Positions 1 through 10,992 are shown, numbered from the stretch's first letter. The stretch is 64,000 nucleotides of DNA from Streptomyces viridochromogenes DSM 40736 (GCF_000158955.1 NZ_GG657757.1:8370854-8434853), one strand, 5' to 3'. Program-made: numbers and translations. Notes: generated from the sequence alone by a model not told the origin.

Positions 1-824
1 CCGGTCACCTGGGACCCCGCACCCGACGACGCGTTTCGACGACGCCCGGAGTGGTGACCCTGCGCGGCACCGCGCACGTCCCCGGCGGCACCACGGCGGC
101 GGCGACCGTACGCGTCCAGGTCACGGCACCCCGGGAGACGAACACCGCGCTCGACGAGGGCGTGAGGGCCGGCGCGACGTTCACCGAGAGCGGCTACTCC
201 GCCGAGGGCCTGCGCAACGGAATCACCGCCGAGAAGGCCTGGTCCAACTGGAAGCCGGGCACGAAGAACCCGTCCGACACCGTCACCTTCACCCTGCCGG
301 AGCCGCGCGACCTGACCCGGGTGGTGACCCACTTCCACCGCGACGGCGGCAACGTCAGCTTCGCCGAGTCGCTCAAGGTCCAGGTGCGCGGAGCCGACGG
401 AACCTGGACCGACGCGAGCGATTCCGTCCCCATCGGCACCGAGGGCACACCCGTCGCCGACGTCCCGGTGCGCACCTCCGGCCCGGTGACGGGGGCCCGT
501 GTGGTCATGACGGCCCGACCGGGCGGCTACATCACCCTCGGGGAGATCGAACTGCGCGCCGAGGCACCCGGCACGTCCGGGGACGCCGCGGCCGCGTCGA
601 TCGAGGTGGACGGCGTGCCGATCGAGGGCTTCGACCCGGACCGGACCGACTACCGGGTGACCGTCGACCGGCCGGGCAAGGCCCGGATCACCGCCACGCC
701 GCGCGACCCGTACGCGACCGTGACGGTCCGCGAGGACACGTCACGGGCGGCCCGGATCGTCACCGTTCGCAGCGAGGACGGTGCGCACACCCGGCAGTAC
801 CGGATCCGGCCGGTCCGCTCCTGA
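1..824 (+). CDS. C-terminal part of a secreted multidomain (carbohydrate-active-like) protein, 5' end outside window
   Basis: The gene enters from the left edge and stops at 824. From about position 120 to 570 the protein resembles an F5/8 type C (discoidin-like) carbohydrate-binding domain: WSNWKPGTKNPSD, VTHFHRDGG, a terminal GEIEL. The last ~80 residues look like a beta-sandwich of the cadherin/Ig-like type often found at the ends of secreted glycoside hydrolases. The first 45 bases read best in frame 1 (PVTWDPAPDDAF, like the start of a bacterial Ig-like Big_4 domain) and the rest in frame 3, so a one-base frameshift lies near 36-48. The catalytic domain is outside the window, so no substrate can be named. 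Confidence 0.6.
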   Translation, partial: GHLGPRTRRRVSTTPGVVTLRGTAHVPGGTTAAATVRVQVTAPRETNTALDEGVRAGATFTESGYSAEGLRNGITAEKAWSNWKPGTKNPSDTVTFTLPEPRDLTRVVTHFHRDGGNVSFAESLKVQVRGADGTWTDASDSVPIGTEGTPVADVPVRTSGPVTGARVVMTARPGGYITLGEIELRAEAPGTSGDAAAASIEVDGVPIEGFDPDRTDYRVTVDRPGKARITATPRDPYATVTVREDTSRAARIVTVRSEDGAHTRQYRIRPVRS

Positions 825-834
825 CACAGGAGAA

Positions 835-865
835 CGCGGGGCGTGCCAGCCGGACACGCCCCGCG
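835..865. terminator. Bidirectional hairpin terminator between convergent genes
   Basis: A perfect 11-bp inverted repeat, CGCGGGGCGTG (835-845) and CACGCCCCGCG (855-865), with a 9-base loop. It sits between the stop at 824 and the stop of the convergent GAPDH gene at 879, so it can serve both. There is no U-tract, as is usual in Streptomyces. Confidence 0.7.
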
Positions 866-878
866 TCGACCTCCGGGA

Positions 879-2324
879 TCAGACCGCCGGAGCCGGGTAC
901 GTCGGGTACTCCACCCCCGACACGTGCTGCACGACACGGATGACCTGGCAGGAGTAGCCGAACTCGTTGTCGTACCACAGGTAGAGGATCGCGTTGTCGC
1001 CCTCGACCTTGGTCGCGCCGGCGTCGACGATCGAGGCGTGGCGCGAGCCGATGAAGTCGCTGGAGACCGCGTCCGGCGCGCTGATGAAGTCGATCTGGCG
1101 CTTCAGCGGCGAGGTCAGGGAGACGTCACGGAGGTAGTCGAGCACCTCCTGGCGGGTGGTCTCGCGCGCGAGCTGCAGATTGAGGATCGCGATGGAGACG
1201 TCCGGCACCGGGACCCGGATGGAGCTGCCGGTGATCTTCGCCTTCAGGTCGGGCAGCGCCTTGGAGACGGCGGAGGCGGCACCGGTCTCGGTGATGACCA
1301 TGTTGAGCGGCGCGGAGCGGCCCCGGCGCTCGGACTTGTGGTAGTTGTCCAGCAGGTTCTGGTCGTTGGTGAACGAGTGGACCGTCTCCACGTGACCGCG
1401 CTGGACCCCGAACTCGTCGTCCATCGCCTTCAGCGGCGGCACCAGCGCGTTCGTGGTGCACGAGGCGCAGGACAGGATCTGCTCGTCCGGCTTGATGGTC
1501 TCGTGGTTGACGCCGTGGACGATGTTCGGGACGTCGCCCTTGCCCGGCGCGGTCAGCACGACCTTGTCGATGCCCGGGCGCAGGTGCTGCGACAGGCCCT
1601 CGCGGTCGCGCCACTTGCCGGTGTTGTCGATGAGGATGGCGTCCTTGATGCCGTACGCCGTGTAGTCGACCTCGGACGGGTCGTTCGCGTAGATCACCTT
1701 GATCTCGTTGCCGTTGGCGATGATCGTGCTGGTCGCCTCGTCGACGGTGATCGTGCCCTGGAACTGGCCGTGGATGGAGTCGCGGCGCAGCAGCGAGGCG
1801 CGCTTGACGATGTCCTGCTCGCCTCCGCCGCGGACGACGATGGCCCGCAGCCGCAGACCGTTGCCCGAACCGGCCTTCTCGATGAGCAGCCGGGCCACGA
1901 GCCGGCCGATGCGGCCGAACCCGTACAGGACGACGTCGCGCCCCTCACGGCGCTCGATCTTGTTGGCCCCGGTGGCACCGGCGACGGCCTCGGCGGTGAA
2001 CTCGGCGATCGACAGACCGCGGTCGTCCTCGCGGTACGTCGCGGCGAGCATGCCGATGTCGATCTGCGACGGCCCGAGGTCGAGGGCGGCGAGGGTCTGC
2101 AGGAACGGCAGCGTCTCGGTGACGGAGAGCTCCGCACCGGCGATCTGCCGGGCGAACCGGTGCGTCTTGAGGATGCTGACCACCGACTTGTTCACCAGGG
2201 AGCGGCTGTGCAGCAGGACGGTCACGTCCCGCTCCCGGTGCAGCTTCCCGATGATCGGGATCATCGACTCCGCGATCTCCTCGCGGTTCTTCCAGTTGGT
2301 GAACGAGTCGTCGTTGAGAGTCAC
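879..2324 (-). CDS. gap: Glyceraldehyde-3-phosphate dehydrogenase, long (481-aa) type
   Basis: Oxidises glyceraldehyde-3-phosphate to 1,3-bisphosphoglycerate with NAD(P) in central carbon metabolism. The Rossmann glycine motif GFGRIG is at about residues 135-140 and the catalytic cysteine motif SCTTN at 288-292 (Cys289). About 125 residues precede the Rossmann fold, which is the mark of the long actinobacterial GAPDH form that exists alongside a canonical ~335-aa enzyme. The start is a GTG at 2324 with only a weak AAGATGGA-like ribosome site upstream. It is convergent with the upstream gene and shares its terminator. Identity as GAPDH is secure; whether it is the glycolytic or an accessory copy cannot be told. 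Confidence 0.93.
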   Translation of the reverse strand: MTLNDDSFTNWKNREEIAESMIPIIGKLHRERDVTVLLHSRSLVNKSVVSILKTHRFARQIAGAELSVTETLPFLQTLAALDLGPSQIDIGMLAATYREDDRGLSIAEFTAEAVAGATGANKIERREGRDVVLYGFGRIGRLVARLLIEKAGSGNGLRLRAIVVRGGGEQDIVKRASLLRRDSIHGQFQGTITVDEATSTIIANGNEIKVIYANDPSEVDYTAYGIKDAILIDNTGKWRDREGLSQHLRPGIDKVVLTAPGKGDVPNIVHGVNHETIKPDEQILSCASCTTNALVPPLKAMDDEFGVQRGHVETVHSFTNDQNLLDNYHKSERRGRSAPLNMVITETGAASAVSKALPDLKAKITGSSIRVPVPDVSIAILNLQLARETTRQEVLDYLRDVSLTSPLKRQIDFISAPDAVSSDFIGSRHASIVDAGATKVEGDNAILYLWYDNEFGYSCQVIRVVQHVSGVEYPTYPAPAV

Positions 2325-2498
2325 GAATCCATCTTTCGAGCTAGGCGGCGCTCATATGTTAAACCGTCGATTTCCGGATCATGAACGGGGCCCCACTGCC
2401 GGACTCGGCCCCACCGCCGGACCCGGCCCCGCTCCGCGAGCCCCCGGCCGCCCGGCCTGAGACGATCGGAACGGAGCCTCCACGCGAAAGGGACGCTC

Positions 2499-3408
2499 AT
2501 GGACTACGACGCCGTGGTGGACGAGCTGTACGCCCTGCGCCCGGAGGACTTCACCGCCGCCCGCGCCTCGGCCGTGGCAGCCGCCCGCACCGCCGGCGAC
2601 CAGGAGCTCGCCCAGCGGATCGGCGCCCTGCGCAAGCCCAGCCTCGCCGCCTGGGTCAGCAACCTCCTGGTCCGCAGCCGACCCGGCGAGGTCCAGCCCC
2701 TGCTCCGGCTGGGGGAGGGCCTGCGCCAGGCCCACCAGGACCTCGACGGCACGCAGCTGCGCGAACTGAGCCGGCAGCAGCACGCACTCATCCGTGCCCT
2801 GTCCGCCGAGGCCCGCCGGCTCGCCGCGGACGCCGGTCATCCGGTCGGTGAGGCCGTGCAGCGCGAGGTCGAGAACACCCTGCACGCCGTCCTGGCCGAC
2901 CCCGAGGCCGCCGGGGCATGGGCGAGCGGCCGGCTGGCCAAGCCGCTGAGCGCCACCGTCGGCTTCCCGGCCGTCGCGCAGAGCGCGGCCGCGCGGAGTG
3001 CCGCGGTTCGGAGCACCGTCGCGGAGGGTGCCGGGACGCGGCGCCGCGCCCGCGGAAGCCCCCTCCGGGCAGGACCGCAAGGCCGAGGAGCAGCGGCAGC
3101 GGCGACTCGCTCAGGCCCGCCGGGACGCCGAGGCCGCCGAGCGGGAACTGCGGACGCTGAGGGACGCGGCGGCAGCCGCCGGCCAGGACGCGGACGAGGC
3201 GAAACAGGAGGTGGACCGCCTCCAGCGGCGCGTGGGGGAGCTCACCGAGGAGCTGGAACGCGCCAGGGCCGAACACGAGCAGGCCCGCTTCGCCGAGCGG
3301 ACGGCCCGGGAACGGGCCCGCACGGCCGATCGTCGCGTCCGCGAAGCCGACCGCCGGGCGGCGAAGACCGCGGCCCAGCTCGAACGCCTGACCCCGTCGG
3401 GCACCTGA
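2499..3408 (+). pseudogene. Coiled-coil hypothetical protein, apparently frameshifted
   Basis: Translation starts at ATG 2499 behind GAAAGGGA. The first ~170 residues (LYALRPEDFTAARASAVAAA) are a helical region with no domain I recognise. The frame then becomes arginine/glycine-rich nonsense, while a second frame, open to the stop at 3406-3408, gives a clean coiled coil (KAEEQRQRRLAQARRDAEAA, then RTARERARTADRRVREADR). Together they make one protein of about 300 residues broken by a +1 shift around 3030-3055. This is either a real inactivation or a sequencing error in a GC-rich run. Similar helical proteins are common in Streptomyces but have no known function. Confidence 0.65.
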
Positions 3409-3438
3409 GCGGCCCGTGTGCTCAGTGCTGAGCCTCCG

Positions 3439-4776
3439 TCAGAGGGAGAGGGCGCCGGTGAGGACGGCGCCGACGGTCATCACGAGTGTGGTGGCGAAGG
3501 CCCAGCGGAAGATGAAGCGCTGGTGCTCACCGAGCTGGACGCCGCTCATGCCGAGGAGGATGAAGGTGGCGGCGGTGAGGGGGCTGAGCGGGAAGCCCGT
3601 CGTCATCTGGCCGAGGATGGCGGCCCGGGCGACCTCGGCAGGGTCGGTGCCGAAGCCGCTCGCCGTCTCGGCGAGGACGGGCAGGACACCGAAGTAGTAG
3701 GCGTCCGGGGTGAAGACCAGGCTCAGCGGCATGCCCGTGACGGCCACCAGGACGGGCAGGTGGCCGCCGAGGGAGTCCGGTATCACGGACACCAGCGCCT
3801 CGGCCATCGCGTCGATCATCCCGGTCCCGGTGAGAACGCCGGTGAGCACACCCGCCGCGAAGATCATCGTGGTCACCAGGACGACGTTCTTCGCGTGCCT
3901 GTCGAGCAGCGCCTGCTGCTGTTCCCACCTGGGATGGTTGACCAGGAGGGCCACGGCGAACCCGAGGACGAACAGCACCGGCAGCGGCATGGCCTCCAGG
4001 ACCAGCGCGACCACGAGCACGACGGTCAGCAGCAGATTGAAGACGGTGAGCCAGAGCGGCGCCGGCGCGTCGACCCGGACGGCACCCGGCCCGTCACCGG
4101 GAGCCGCGGCCGCCGCAGGTACAGGCTGGTCGGAAGCCGGCTCCGCACGGGCTTCGGTGAGCACACCGAGGCGCCGCCGTTCCCGGCGGCCGATCAGCCA
4201 GGACGCCACCAGGACCCACGCGATGCCGAGGCCCATCGCGGGCAGCACCGGCGTGAAGACGTCCGAACTCTCCAGCTTCAGGGCCGCCATGGCACGCACG
4301 GTCGGTCCGCCCCAGGGAACCATGTTCATCACGCCCGCACCCAGGCAGACCACCCCGGACAGCACGAGCGGACTCATGCCCACCTTCCGGTAGACGGGCA
4401 GCAGCGCGGAGACCGTGATGAGGAACGTGGAGGCCCCGTCGCCGTCCAGGGCCACGCACAACGTGAGGACGGCCGTGGCGACGGTGATGCGCATCGGATC
4501 GCCCTTGGCCAGCCGAAGCAGACCGCGGATCAGCGGATCGAACAGGCCCGCGTCCACCATGAGGCTGAAGTACAGAACGGCGAACGCGATCATGATGCCG
4601 GTGGGCGCCACCTTCGCCAGCCCGTCGAGCACCATCTCGCCCAAGTCGCCCGCGTCCCCGCCCACCAGCGCGGCCAGCACCGGCAGCACCACCAGCGCGA
4701 CCAGCACCGAGACACGTCTGGTCATGGTGAGCAACAGGAACAGGGCGATCGTGGCGAAGCCCAGGACTGCCGGCAT
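3439..4776 (-). CDS. CitMHS-family citrate/di-tricarboxylate:H+ symporter
   Basis: A polytopic membrane protein of 445 aa with about 12 hydrophobic segments, of the CitMHS family (metal-citrate:proton symporters). Typical stretches are LDGDGASTFLITVSALLPVY, NMVPWGGPTVRA and FTPDAYYFGVLPVLAE. The start is taken at ATG 4776 (MPAVLGFATIALF); a longer frame to 4860 would add 28 non-membrane residues running across the LysR box. It is divergent from the LysR gene at 4907, and the same predicted operator precedes the CoA-transferase/lyase genes. This suggests it imports the acid that those enzymes activate and cleave (citrate, citramalate, malate or itaconate are possible). Substrate is inference. 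Confidence 0.87.
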   Translation of the reverse strand: MPAVLGFATIALFLLLTMTRRVSVLVALVVLPVLAALVGGDAGDLGEMVLDGLAKVAPTGIMIAFAVLYFSLMVDAGLFDPLIRGLLRLAKGDPMRITVATAVLTLCVALDGDGASTFLITVSALLPVYRKVGMSPLVLSGVVCLGAGVMNMVPWGGPTVRAMAALKLESSDVFTPVLPAMGLGIAWVLVASWLIGRRERRRLGVLTEARAEPASDQPVPAAAAAPGDGPGAVRVDAPAPLWLTVFNLLLTVVLVVALVLEAMPLPVLFVLGFAVALLVNHPRWEQQQALLDRHAKNVVLVTTMIFAAGVLTGVLTGTGMIDAMAEALVSVIPDSLGGHLPVLVAVTGMPLSLVFTPDAYYFGVLPVLAETASGFGTDPAEVARAAILGQMTTGFPLSPLTAATFILLGMSGVQLGEHQRFIFRWAFATTLVMTVGAVLTGALSL

Positions 4777-4858
4777 GGTGACGCTCGCTTTCTCGGGGAT
4801 AGCCGAGAGTGTCCGAGCGCCGGAAGATCCGTGTCCAGCATCAAACCGAAATCTGTCC

Positions 4859-4873
4859 ATGCGATCCGCGCAT
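4859..4873. promoter_or_regulatory. Predicted LysR box in the citMHS-lysR divergent promoter
   Basis: ATGCGATCCGCGCAT fits the T-N11-A LysR consensus with dyad ATGCG/CGCAT, between the divergent starts at 4776 and 4907. Its flank (CCGATTGATGC on the other strand) recurs at 5834-5843 beside a second box. Confidence 0.6.
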
Positions 4874-4906
4874 CAATCGGTCCAGGCTGACGTACGCTTC
4901 CCGGCC

Positions 4907-5830
4907 ATGGAGGCCACCTTGCGTCAGCTCTCGGCGTACGCGGCCGTCGCCAGGGCGACGAGTTTCACCGCGGCCGCCGCCCGGTTGGGCGTCTCGCAGT
5001 CGTCCCTCAGCCGCGCCGTCGCCGACCTGGAACGGCAGGTCGGGGCCCAGCTGCTCGAACGCGACACGCGCAACGTGCAGTTGACCGCCGCCGGAGCCGA
5101 GGCGCTGCGCATCGCCGAGCAGATCCTCGGCGCCCACCGGGCCGGGATGAACGAACTGGACCGCTTCCTGCTCGGCGAGTCGGGCACCGTCGCCGTCGCC
5201 ACCCTGCCCTCCGTCGCCGCCGTGCTGCTCCCGCAGGTCATCTCCGGTTTCCGCGCGGCACGGCCGCGGGTCGCGGTACGCCTGCTGGACGGTCTGGAAC
5301 GGGCCGTGCTGAACCGGGTCCTGTCCGGCGACGCCGACTTCGCGATCACCACGGTCGGCGTACCGCCGGACCGTCTTGAGCACCGCCCCCTGGTCCGGGA
5401 CCGGTTCGTCGCGGTCCTGCACGAGGACCATCCGCTCGCCGCCCACGACGAGGTCGGCTGGGCGGACCTGGCCCGCGAGCCCTTCCTCGCCGTCGGGCGC
5501 GACTCCAGCGTGCGGCGGCTGACGGACGCCGCCTTCGGTCAGGTCGACGCGCATGCCGTGCCCGCCGCGGAGGCCGGCAGTGTCGCCACGGTGGGCGGAC
5601 TGGTGGCCGCCGGCCTCGGCGTGAGCGCCCTGCCCGCCCTGGTGCTGCCCCTGCTCGGCACCGGCCCCTTCGCCTTCCGGCCGCTCGTGGACCCCGTGGT
5701 GGACCGGCGCCTCGACATCGCCCTGCGCGCCCGGCGGACCCTCCCGCGCGTCACCGAACACTTCCTGGAGACGCTCGAGGACTTCCGCGGCCAGGGCAGG
5801 GAGCTGCCGCCCGGGGTGTCCTGGGCCTGA
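4907..5830 (+). CDS. LysR-family transcriptional regulator
   Basis: 307 aa. The N-terminal winged HTH (residues ~3-62: ATSFTAAAARLGVSQSSLSR, then AVADLERQVGAQLLERDTR) is typical LysR. The rest is the inducer-binding periplasmic-fold domain (VRDRFVAVLHEDHPLA, LVAAGLGVSALPALVLPLL). It is divergent from the CitMHS transporter and 111 bases upstream of the CoA-transferase gene on the same strand. Matching T-N11-A boxes on both sides point to control of both targets and of itself. The inducer is probably the transported acid or its CoA derivative (inference). Confidence 0.92.
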   Translation: MEATLRQLSAYAAVARATSFTAAAARLGVSQSSLSRAVADLERQVGAQLLERDTRNVQLTAAGAEALRIAEQILGAHRAGMNELDRFLLGESGTVAVATLPSVAAVLLPQVISGFRAARPRVAVRLLDGLERAVLNRVLSGDADFAITTVGVPPDRLEHRPLVRDRFVAVLHEDHPLAAHDEVGWADLAREPFLAVGRDSSVRRLTDAAFGQVDAHAVPAAEAGSVATVGGLVAAGLGVSALPALVLPLLGTGPFAFRPLVDPVVDRRLDIALRARRTLPRVTEHFLETLEDFRGQGRELPPGVSWA

Positions 5831-5839
5831 CCCCGATTG

Positions 5840-5854
5840 ATGCACATCCCGCAT
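5840..5854. promoter_or_regulatory. Second predicted LysR box, upstream of the CoA-transferase/lyase genes
   Basis: ATGCACATCCCGCAT (T-N11-A), preceded by CCGATTGATGC as in the copy at 4859-4873 and followed by a further TTGATTGAT half-site. It lies about 90 bases before the GTG at 5942. Confidence 0.55.
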
Positions 5855-5941
5855 TGATTGATGGCGTTCTTTTGCTGGACAGGCATTTCTGCGGCTCGGC
5901 AGTCTGAAGGCGAACCGGATCAGCCGAGAGGGGACGCATCG

Positions 5942-7159
5942 GTGTCGGACGACCAGCGGAACACCACGGGACAAGGGCAGTTGCGAGGACTGAAGGTCGT
6001 CGAGTTCGCACACGTGGTGGCCGGCCCGCTCGCGGGATCCATGCTCGCCGACCAGGGCGCGGACGTCGTCCACGTCGAACCCCCCGGGGCCGGGGACGCC
6101 GCCCGCGCGATGGGGCCTCGCCGCGAGGGAGTTCCCCTGTGGTTCAAGGTCGCCGCCCGCAACAAACGCTCCGTCACCCTCGACCTGCACCACGCGGCAG
6201 GCCGGGAGGTCGCCCACCGCCTCGTCGCCTGGGCGGATGTCGTCATCGTCACCCTGCGCGCCGGGCGGCTGCGCAGCTGGGGCCTGGACTGGGAGGCCGT
6301 GCACCGGATCAACCCGAAGGCGGTCCTGCTGCAGATCTCCGGCTTCGGCGCCACCTCCAGCCAGGCCGACGCCCCCGGCTTCGGCAAGATGGGCGAGGCC
6401 CGCAGCGGCGTCGTGCACCTGACCGGTCACCCGGACGGGCCGCCCGTCCACACCGGCTTCTCGCACGGCGACGCCGTCACCGGCCTGATGGGCGCCTACG
6501 CCGTCCTGGCCGCCCTGCACCGGCGCGACAACGACCCCGGTTTCGACGGCGAGTGGATCGACCTCGCCCTGTTCGAGCCCCTGTTCCGGCTCGTCGAGTG
6601 GCAGGTCATCGTCCACGACCAGCTGGGTGTGGTGCCCCAACGCACCGGGAACCAGCTGGCCGTCGCCCCCGCCGCCGTGATCAACACCTACCGCTCCCGC
6701 GACGAGCAGTGGATCACGGTGACCTCCGCGACTCTGCGCTCCGTACGGAACGTGGCCCGGCTGCTGGGCCTGCCCGGGGAGGAGTTCGCCACGTCGGAGC
6801 AACAGCACGCACGACGCGAAGAGTTGGACGCAGGGCTGCGGTCCTGGGTGGCGGACCGCTCCGCCGCCGAGTGCCTGGAGGCGTTCGCCCGCGCCGAGGT
6901 CGTCGCCTCCCGTGTCTTCGACGCGGCCGACATCGCGGCCGACCCGGTCTACGCCGAACGCGGTGACATCGTCACCGTCGACGACCCCGACCTGGGCGAG
7001 GTGCGGATGCAGGCGGTCATCCCGCACTTCCGCCGCCGCCCCGGGCGGGTCTGGCGGACCGGGCCCGCACTCGGCCAGGACAACGACCTCGTGTACCGCG
7101 ACTGGCTGGGACTGAGCGAGCGGGAACTGGCCGACCTGGAGAAGAACGATGTCGTCTGA
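5942..7159 (+). CDS. Class III (CaiB/BaiF family) CoA-transferase
   Basis: 405 aa. It moves CoA between acyl-CoA and a free carboxylic acid through an enzyme-bound aspartyl anhydride. The N-terminus (VVEFAHVVAGPLAGSMLADQ) and the SHGDAVTG motif, with Asp177 as likely catalytic residue, are diagnostic. The start is a GTG at 5942 behind GAGAGGGG; an in-frame ATG at 5858 would give a 28-residue extension and has no ribosome site. Its last 11 bases overlap the CitE-like gene, so the two are translationally coupled. Together they would activate a hydroxy- or unsaturated dicarboxylic acid and cleave the CoA ester. The acid is not identifiable from sequence. Confidence 0.9.
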   Translation: MSDDQRNTTGQGQLRGLKVVEFAHVVAGPLAGSMLADQGADVVHVEPPGAGDAARAMGPRREGVPLWFKVAARNKRSVTLDLHHAAGREVAHRLVAWADVVIVTLRAGRLRSWGLDWEAVHRINPKAVLLQISGFGATSSQADAPGFGKMGEARSGVVHLTGHPDGPPVHTGFSHGDAVTGLMGAYAVLAALHRRDNDPGFDGEWIDLALFEPLFRLVEWQVIVHDQLGVVPQRTGNQLAVAPAAVINTYRSRDEQWITVTSATLRSVRNVARLLGLPGEEFATSEQQHARREELDAGLRSWVADRSAAECLEAFARAEVVASRVFDAADIAADPVYAERGDIVTVDDPDLGEVRMQAVIPHFRRRPGRVWRTGPALGQDNDLVYRDWLGLSERELADLEKNDVV

Positions 7160-8066
7160 ACCCTCCGCGCCCACGGAACTCCGCGCCCCGCTCCGCTCCC
7201 TGCTCTTCGTCCCCGGCCACCGCACGGACTGGCTCCCCAAGGCCCGCGCCGCCGGCGCCGACGCCGTGATCCTCGACCTGGAGGACGCGGTACCGGCCGT
7301 CGACAAACCGCTCGCCCGCGCCCGGGTCACCGAGGCCCTGGCGGAGGCCGCCGAGCAACAGGCGGGCGGTATGGCCCTGTTCGTCCGGATCAACCCGCTC
7401 GACGACTGGACCGCCGCCGGGGAACTGCGAGCCGTCGTACGCCCGGGACTGGCCGGAATCGTCCTGCCCAAGGTGCACACCGCCGCCGACGTGCGGCTCG
7501 CGGACCGCCTGATCGGCTGGTGCGAACACGAGCACGGCCTGCCCGCCGGCGCGACGGCCCTCGTCCCGCTGCTGGAGTCGGCCCGCGCCCTGCGCGACGC
7601 CCACGACATCGCCGCGGCCGCACCCCGGGTGGCACATGTCGGCGCACTGACCGCACCCGGCGGCGATGTGGAGCGCGCCGTCGGCTACCGCTGGAGTCCT
7701 GAGGGCACGGAGACCCAGGCTCTGCGCTCGCGTGTCCTGCTGGACGTCCGCGCCGCGGGAGCGCCGTACCCCGTGACCGGACTGTGGACACACATAGCCG
7801 ACCTGACGGGCCTTCGCGCCTTCGCCGAGCAGAACCGCGCCCTCGGGTACGACGGCATGATGGCCATCCATCCGGCCCACATCCCCGTGATCAACGAGGT
7901 CTTCGCTCCCGGCCCCGAAGAACTCGACCGCTGTGCACGCCTCGTCGCCGCCGTGGAGTCGGCCCAGCGCGACGGTGTCGGCGCCCTGGTCTTCGAGGGC
8001 CGCATGGTCGACGAGGCCATGGCCGAAACGGCACGTGCGGTGCTGGCGCGACACGGCCGTGGCTGA
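7149..8066 (+). CDS. CitE-like HpcH/HpaI-family CoA-ester lyase
   Basis: 305 aa, TIM-barrel aldolase/lyase of the CitE/HpcH family, which cleaves (S)- or (R)-malyl-, citramalyl- or related beta-hydroxyacyl-CoA with Mg2+. Visible family motifs are SLLFVPGHR, AVILDLEDAVP (metal/CoA site), FVRINPLDD (substrate arginine), LVPLLES (metal glutamate) and the C-terminal GYDGMMAIHPAHIPVINEVF. It starts inside the end of the CoA-transferase gene. Context (CoA-transferase, CitMHS transporter, LysR) fits catabolism of citramalate, malate or itaconate. No mesaconyl/itaconyl-CoA hydratase is present nearby, which argues mildly for an already hydroxylated substrate. Confidence 0.88.
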   Translation: MSSEPSAPTELRAPLRSLLFVPGHRTDWLPKARAAGADAVILDLEDAVPAVDKPLARARVTEALAEAAEQQAGGMALFVRINPLDDWTAAGELRAVVRPGLAGIVLPKVHTAADVRLADRLIGWCEHEHGLPAGATALVPLLESARALRDAHDIAAAAPRVAHVGALTAPGGDVERAVGYRWSPEGTETQALRSRVLLDVRAAGAPYPVTGLWTHIADLTGLRAFAEQNRALGYDGMMAIHPAHIPVINEVFAPGPEELDRCARLVAAVESAQRDGVGALVFEGRMVDEAMAETARAVLARHGRG

Positions 8067-8189
8067 CACCATCCCGGCACCGCACCGGAACACGATCATG
8101 TTGAATGTGATGTGGCTCACTGTGGTATAGCTCGCAACTGCCGGACGTGTGGCCGCACAAGGGGTCACGTCCGCGACACCAAAATTGAA

Positions 8190-8209
8190 CCGTTCGTTTT
8201 CTTGAACGG
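8190..8209. promoter_or_regulatory. Palindromic operator before fur-katG
   Basis: CCGTTC-N8-GAACGG, a perfect 6-bp inverted repeat in an AT-rich patch 30 bases before the fur start; TTGAAC also occurs twice as a direct repeat. The position matches autoregulation of FurA/FurS in streptomycetes. Confidence 0.6.
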
Positions 8210-8238
8210 CTCGTGTTTGTGCGGATAGGTTGTCCGGC

Positions 8239-8676
8239 ATGACCGCATCCCCGACCCCGACCACCGCCGAGGAGCTGCGCGGTGCCGGCCTGCGAGTGAC
8301 GGCCGCCCGCGTCGCGCTGCTCGAGGCCGTGCGGGACGGTGACCACCTCGGTGCCGAGGCCATCGCCTCCGAGGTGCGCGGCCGCGTCGGCCACATCTCC
8401 GTCCAAGCCGTCTACGAGGGGCTCCACGCACTCACCGCGGCGGGACTCATACGCCGCCTCGACCCGCCCGGCAGCCCGGCCCTCTACGAGGGACGGGTCG
8501 GCGACAACCACCACCACCTCGTGTGCCGGTCGTGCGGGACCGTCGCCGACGTGGACTGCGCGGTCGGCCACGCCCCGTGCCTGACCGCGTCCGACGACCG
8601 CGGCTTCGCCGTCGACGAGGCCGAGGTCATCTACTGGGGTTTGTGCCCCGCCTGCTCCACCGCCCGCAGTTCCTGA
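8239..8676 (+). CDS. furA: Fur-family redox/metal regulator (FurA/FurS type)
   Basis: 145 aa. Winged HTH (LRVTAARVALLEAV, HISVQAVYEGLHALTAAGLI) followed by the metal-binding dimerisation domain (DNHHHLVCRSCGTVADVDC and a terminal CPAC, giving CxxC pairs). It lies 52 bases upstream of katG on the same strand, the arrangement of furS-cpeB of S. reticuli and furA-catC of S. coelicolor, where this protein represses its own operon until oxidised. ATG 8239 is taken as start; an in-frame TTG at 8230 is possible. Gene symbol is by synteny and family. Confidence 0.9.
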   Translation: MTASPTPTTAEELRGAGLRVTAARVALLEAVRDGDHLGAEAIASEVRGRVGHISVQAVYEGLHALTAAGLIRRLDPPGSPALYEGRVGDNHHHLVCRSCGTVADVDCAVGHAPCLTASDDRGFAVDEAEVIYWGLCPACSTARSS

Positions 8677-8728
8677 GCAATGTGATCCACCCGAGCACCG
8701 TGAACCACCCCCGTCCGGAAGGATTTCC

Positions 8729-10945
<2,217 letters not shown>

Positions 10946-10960
10946 TCCACCCCGCCTGAC

Positions 10961-10992
10961 AGGACGCCCCGGGCCACCGCCCGGGGCGTCCT
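10961..10992 (+). terminator. katG terminator
   Basis: Perfect 14-bp stem AGGACGCCCCGGGC / GCCCGGGGCGTCCT with a CACC loop, 16 bases after the katG stop. Confidence 0.85.

Noticed and set aside
843..2384. Plus-strand frame opposite GAPDH
   Set aside because: Highly acidic repetitive translation typical of antisense to a GC-rich gene; GAPDH motifs are on the minus strand.
4841..7609. A 922-codon open frame on the minus strand across the LysR and CoA-transferase genes
   Set aside because: It is the antisense shadow of three well-supported genes. Its protein is low-complexity and matches nothing; long antisense frames are normal at this GC content.
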